Shown one piece after another: positions 21,564 through 25,247 of a DNA stretch of 25,247 nt (positions are counted from its first letter, which is position 1; every line of letters starts with the position of its first letter). This DNA is from Lenisia limosa (lineage: Eukaryota > Breviatea). The notes under the pieces are model-generated. The model saw only the letters and a program-made list of their open reading frames with translations, did no database searches and was not told where the DNA came from. The position numbers were made by a program, and so were the translations under genes. The stretch covers positions 1-25,247 of the forward strand of contig LPNZ01002765.1 in assembly GCA_001655205.1 (NCBI GenBank), read 5' to 3'.

Positions 21564-23621
21564 TCACAGGCATGACGTCTTCATGAGAATGGGACGACAA
21601 CCTATCACAGGTAAGTATGAACGACATCACCAATGTGCTTCAGATTAGACTCACTCTGTACTTAGTGCAACTACATCAGTCCATTTTTTGTACGGTAGCA
21701 ATTGCGTTAAGATATGTCTAAATGGTCAACACTAATTCCTGAACAAGAACCCACAGTTGGGTGTAAGGGAGCAGCATTCTCCCCGCCTTGTATTCTGACA
21801 AAGCAAACCCCGGGCTGACCCAGGCCATTTTGGTTGTTTCATGGGATGGTGACACCTGATAGTCAGGTTGATGTCTTATCTCACCTGAGCAGCAACAGCA
21901 TCATCAATTCTCTCAGGGGCAACAACAAACATTGTGTCATATCTATAGGGAGAGGATTCTGGGGTTATCCATCGTTGGAACTAAAAAGTCAACTCCCTGC
22001 GCTACTAATAAACTGATATGGCGTTGCATGGCGTCAACCCGTCGTACTGGTATCAAGGTATCAGGGATTTGAAGGCCTTGTTCAGCATAAACATTCCAAA
22101 ACAGCGAGGCAGGTACCCGAGACGTTGGAGGCGGAACAAATGAGTTTCTGGATAATGAGAACTTAAAAAGTGACTTGAAAGCAACACCCCAGACACACAC
22201 ACTTCTACCTACACCAACAAAGCCCTCTGACACGTTACTCCCAAGCCGGGTCCCGACCATTAGGCCGGTTTCCTCCCAAAGTTCGCGGACGCTTGCGTTG
22301 AGCTGTCTCGACAACAGACTAGCATTGTTAAGACCAGAACTTGTAAGATAGCACTATGCTTCGCTTCGACATCATTTAAGGATTTATGTAACAATCATCT
22401 CATTCCCTTGGAAGGTGATAGATAAACCAACGTTTCGTCAGGAGCACCATCGTCATTCTCCACCAGTCCTCCAGGGAACACATAATGGTTTGGAAGAAAT
22501 CGACTTATCCAATTAAAAAGTGAAAGAAAATTCGTAAAGAAAATTCGTAGCAAATCAAAAAATTATATTGAAGATATGAGATTCAAGCTTGTTTACGTAC
22601 ACTTACATATGCATATGTATGATATATGGATGTAAGTGGAACCAAAAGTAAGCCACCCTCCGAACTCAACCACAACCATATCCGCCCACCTTTGAGGGTG
22701 ACGTTTCACAAAGAGAAGTTCATAATCAAAGCCTCCCTAGACGGTAATCAGAATGGGGAAGTGGGTAAAAAGACTAACATCAATCGAGCAAGGAAGATAT
22801 AACTCTCAAATTTCGACGTCGAAATTTGAGCCGTCGATATTTGAAAAAAAAACAAAGTAAACCTCAGGAGACCCTCTAGTTGGTCAATTCTTTAATAAAT
22901 ACGTTTAAACATCTTAATTCAGTCAATAACTGGAGAGGAAGAGGGTTCAGTACGGCAGGCAAATATTTTAAAGCAAATCAAACCCGGGAACTATCCCAAA
23001 AACAGTCGGAGATCACTAATTCGAGGGATTAGCAACGGAACGGAGGTTACAGGTGATAAGCTCACAAATGTTGGCACATAAACGTTTAATAAGGGTTGTA
23101 GATCTCGTTCTTCTATTATAAAATCAACTGTTTTACAAAAAAAAACTAAGAAAATTTTAAGCACTGACAACCTTGAATGGTCAAAATTTGCGTTGAAATT
23201 TCAAAAATTAAAACTCATTTTCCAAATTTCGACCGACCAAATTTCAACGTCAAAATTTGCCAGCGAAATTAGATAATTACTCCCTAATATGAATGAACAA
23301 CTCTGGAACAGCTTTGGAAGCAATCCAAAGTTATTGGAGCCTATCATTACACCCCCAACACTATCATCCTTGTCAAAACATCCATCATCGCCACAAGGAT
23401 ATCGGTGTTCTCTCTGGGCTGATTCTGAGCACGTGACTGCAGGTACAAACGCTTGGTCACCAGCAATGGGTACTGCCTGAATTCGGTAATATAACAGAAT
23501 ACTGACCATTACCTTCCTCCTGATTATATTTACAGTAGTGGCATTAAGGCACTGTTCCTACATCGCATTTGGCACTTCTCTGGACCAATATTGTTGCTGC
23601 AACACGAGGCTCTACTGGCAT
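21564..23621 (-). CDS. Nudix hydrolase, NUDT19/RDCP-like
   Basis: Nudix-fold enzyme expected to hydrolyse a nucleoside diphosphate linked to another moiety; NUDT19 relatives act on CoA esters in peroxisomes. ATG 23619-23621, directly preceded by an in-frame TAG, gives MPVEPRVAATILVQRSAKCD (exon 23562-23621). After an 825-nt intron (22737-23561) come GGFDYELLFVKRHPQ (22690-22736) and SRFLPNHYVFPGGLVENDDG (22428-22503). The exon starting at 22353 holds LNASVRELWEETGLMVG. The Nudix box keeps the REL-x-EE-x-G core, but the G-x5-E half is spread over a longer insert, as in NUDT19-type proteins. Then LFWNVYAEQGLQIPDTLIP, YRYDTMFVVAPERIDDAV, KMAWVSPGFALSEYKAGRML and HILTQLLPYKKWTDVVAL follow. The proposed end is SCRPILMKTSCL. 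I see no clear C-terminal peroxisome signal. Exons around 21930-22200 and the last exon are tentative. The large intron carries an inverted-repeat element. Confidence 0.82.
22604..22619. repeat. 16-bp perfect palindrome
   Basis: TACATATGCATATGTA reads the same on both strands. It sits in the Nudix intron 22504-22689, within another AT-rich tract of the type seen in other introns. Confidence 0.7.
22805..23261. mobile_element. MITE-like element with palindromic inverted termini
   Basis: The left end 22805-22844 and the right end 23222-23261 are inverted repeats that align without gaps at 31 of 40 positions. The left end itself contains a perfect 26-bp palindrome at 22805-22830 (half-site CTCAAATTTCGAC). 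A further related inverted copy lies at 23181-23202 (TCAAAATTTGCGTTGAAATT). The element is about 457 bp, AT-rich and without coding capacity, and lies wholly in the first Nudix intron. The outer borders and target-site duplication are not clear: AGATATAACT on the left and AGATAATTACT on the right are only similar. Confidence 0.7.
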
Positions 23622-24558
23622 CTACGAATTATAAACACTGTGATAAGGGGTGGCATTTGAGCCTCACCCAGAATGCAACAATGGGTAGAGAGGGTGGTGT
23701 GCTCTTATATTCAGATCCGCCACATTAGAAGATTACATTCATCCCCCTCCCCCCGTACAGCTAGAGATAAAAGCCGTTGAACTAGTTGCGAACAATACCC
23801 CGCAGTGTTTATGAGAGGAGGACGAATACTGCCTTGGGTGCTAAGAGAAGAGGTTTGGTGTTTGTTTGGGGTAACGGGGTCAGTGTTGGGAAGGGAGCAG
23901 GCTCATGCTGCAACCAGGCTGCAATGAAACAAAGAAACCAACGGAGGTAAATAAATTTTTCCACTTAACTGTTTCCGAGATTAAATGATTGTAAATAAAA
24001 TTTAATGGATAAAGTACCTCCCATGGGGATAAACATTGATTTAGCATGTTCTCCGGGTTACCTATACACGGGTAAGCTGGACCCGCGCGCCGGTTGGATG
24101 AGCCGATCAGACCCGGTAGGCCGGGCTTCCGGGTCCGCGGGGGGATGGGGATGACCAATGTTGGAAATGGCTTGTGCGGTATACCCCGGCACTCCGATAA
24201 AAATAATCCCAGTAAACATTCATATAACACGCAAATATGACAATAAGAAACATAAAAACATCTAAGAAACATAAACCATTTCTAAGACCAATCGTCTCAC
24301 CTCCTCTTCCTCGGCTGATCTCGCGATCTAAATGTGTCACCAGGAACATTGATGAAAGCAAAATGTTACTTGGTTACCTTGCAGATAAGTCTCTTTTAGC
24401 GCGAGAATGATCTCGAATAATGGTTGCAACCTAGAGAGAATCATCGCAAGAAAAGGTCGTACGTACTGTACTGTTGAGAAGAGGGGTGGCGGAAAAATAT
24501 TTTTAAGGAAGATATCTTGACAGAGTATTATTAAAACGACAGACAATCCTGTTTTTCA
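23622..24558. other. Intergenic region between the Nudix and ankyrin genes
   Basis: This is 937 bp upstream of the Nudix gene and downstream of the ankyrin gene. Minus-strand frames at 23880-24272 and 24337-24546 have no family signature, low-complexity ends and no supported splice continuation. It holds the GC-rich CCGGG-rich patch at 24052-24151. No other gene is seen. Confidence 0.5.
24052..24151. repeat. GC-rich CCGGG/GACCCG patch
   Basis: About 100 nt packed with CCGGGT, GACCCG and GGCCGG words in direct and inverted order (for example GACCCGGTAGGCCGGG, then CCGGGTCCGCGG). It is much more GC-rich than its flanks and may be a repeat fragment. Confidence 0.5.
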
Positions 24559-25247
24559 TTAGGCCTGCCTCCCCCTCCAAACATCAGCCTTGGCATGTGT
24601 TTTTGACCTGTTGTAGCAACGCCTCAGGATATCATCCGGCGGGTCCTCAGCAAGAAGAACCTGGGAGGCCATGACTCCATTTTTAATAAGGAGTAATACT
24701 GCGAACAAAAGAGCCTGTCACCACACACCTTGACGACATCCTTATGGCCGTTCCTTGAGGCCCATGCCAACGCTTGCCATTTCTCAAGACGAGGGTTCGC
24801 CTTATACCGCAGTAGCAGCTGGATCACGCCTGTGTGTCCCTGCAGCTGTCAAACTAACCCTCCAATTAATAACAACCAAAGGCCCGTCGTAATTATGACG
24901 GTCCTCCCCACGTGCTTTGCCGCCATAGCCAGAGCAGCACCATTCTCTGCATCAACCGCAGCCCCGGCTTTGAGCAACGTCTCAACTGTCTGCGCTGTTA
25001 CAAGAACATATGATCACAGGCGGGGTGAATGGTGATTCAGCAGGTGAATTGAATAATTGGGTGGTTGGAAACGATCTGTAAGTAAATCCCAAAACGGGAA
25101 CTAACCGTTTTGTGTCCTCCTATTGAAGCCCAACGAAGAGCATAATTGTTCCTGGCTCCTATCTCAGCCCCTAATTAATCAGTAAGCGAAACATATCAGT
25201 TCTGAACCATATTAAGACCCAAACTTCGAGAACATCAGACACCAACC
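24559..25247 (-). CDS. Ankyrin-repeat protein, C-terminal part
   Basis: At least three ankyrin repeats read across spliced exons. The first is GAEIGARNNYALRWASIGGH, then VETLLKAGAAVDAENGAALA, then GHTGVIQLLLRYKANP, followed by ALAWASRNGHKDVVKVLLLL. The helix-turn-helix pattern (ALxxAxxxGH, then VxxLLxxGA) is regular. The C-terminal tail is LAEDPPDDILRRCYNRSKTH and ends in TAA at 24559-24561. The acceptor before GHTGV offers two AG choices six nt apart (before CTGCAG or after it). The 5' part lies beyond the window, and the sequence from about 25165 to the end is probably an intron plus part of an earlier exon. Ankyrin repeats bind proteins; no partner can be inferred. Confidence 0.82.

Noticed and set aside
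23201-23509. Cys-containing minus-strand frame that looked like a separate secreted protein
   Set aside because: Skipping it joins SAKCD to GGFDYELLFVKR in phase, which gives a normal Nudix N-terminus, so it is best read as intron.
23880-24272. 130-codon minus-strand frame over the GC-rich patch
   Set aside because: It is open mainly because of the GC-rich repeat and has no homology signal or supported exon borders.
1-25247. CRISPR arrays, bacterial operons, riboswitches or prophage genes
   Set aside because: The spliced gene structure is eukaryotic, and no regularly spaced repeats or prokaryotic gene clusters are present.

Overview
The window is from a eukaryotic nuclear genome. Every recognisable protein is broken into small exons by GT-AG introns, mostly about 40-150 nt, and there is one unspliced nuclear-type tRNA gene with internal A and B boxes. 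Genes are packed tightly on both strands. A cullin, a CYRI-type Rac-binding protein, a sorting nexin, an endoglycoceramidase, a ZIP transporter and a secreted C-type lectin together suggest a compact, intron-dense microbial eukaryote, perhaps an amoebozoan or a unicellular relative of animals. I cannot name the lineage. Two assembly gaps (17305-17418 and 20616-20706) are present. Exon models were read by eye from splice sites, reading phase and family motifs, so gene identities are firmer than single exon borders.

Layout. 1-1007 (+): C-terminal part of a cullin with its neddylation domain. 1350-4196 (+): SLC38/AVT-like amino acid transporter. 4354-5916 (-): CYRI/FAM49-like regulator of Rac1 and Scar/WAVE. 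6317-11480 (+): secreted GH5 endoglycoceramidase, with a foldback repeat in its longest intron. 11601-11673 (-): tRNA-Lys(CTT). 11977-15056 (+): EH-PX-BAR sorting nexin, SNX8/Mvp1-like. 15551-17144 (-): secreted C-type-lectin-domain protein. 17653-19101 (-): small unrecognised helical protein, divergent from 19235-21308 (+), a ZupT/ZIP11-like metal transporter. 21564-23621 (-): NUDT19-like Nudix hydrolase, with a palindromic inverted-repeat element in its first intron. 24559 to the window end (-): ankyrin-repeat protein, 5' part outside the window.

These are ordinary housekeeping, membrane-trafficking and secretory genes, and nothing shows that they form one pathway. The most notable non-genic signals are a 34-bp tandem duplication that copies a splice acceptor in the cullin, two inverted-repeat elements sitting in introns, and recurrent AT-rich and poly-G/C tracts confined largely to introns. 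I found no convincing novel multi-gene system.
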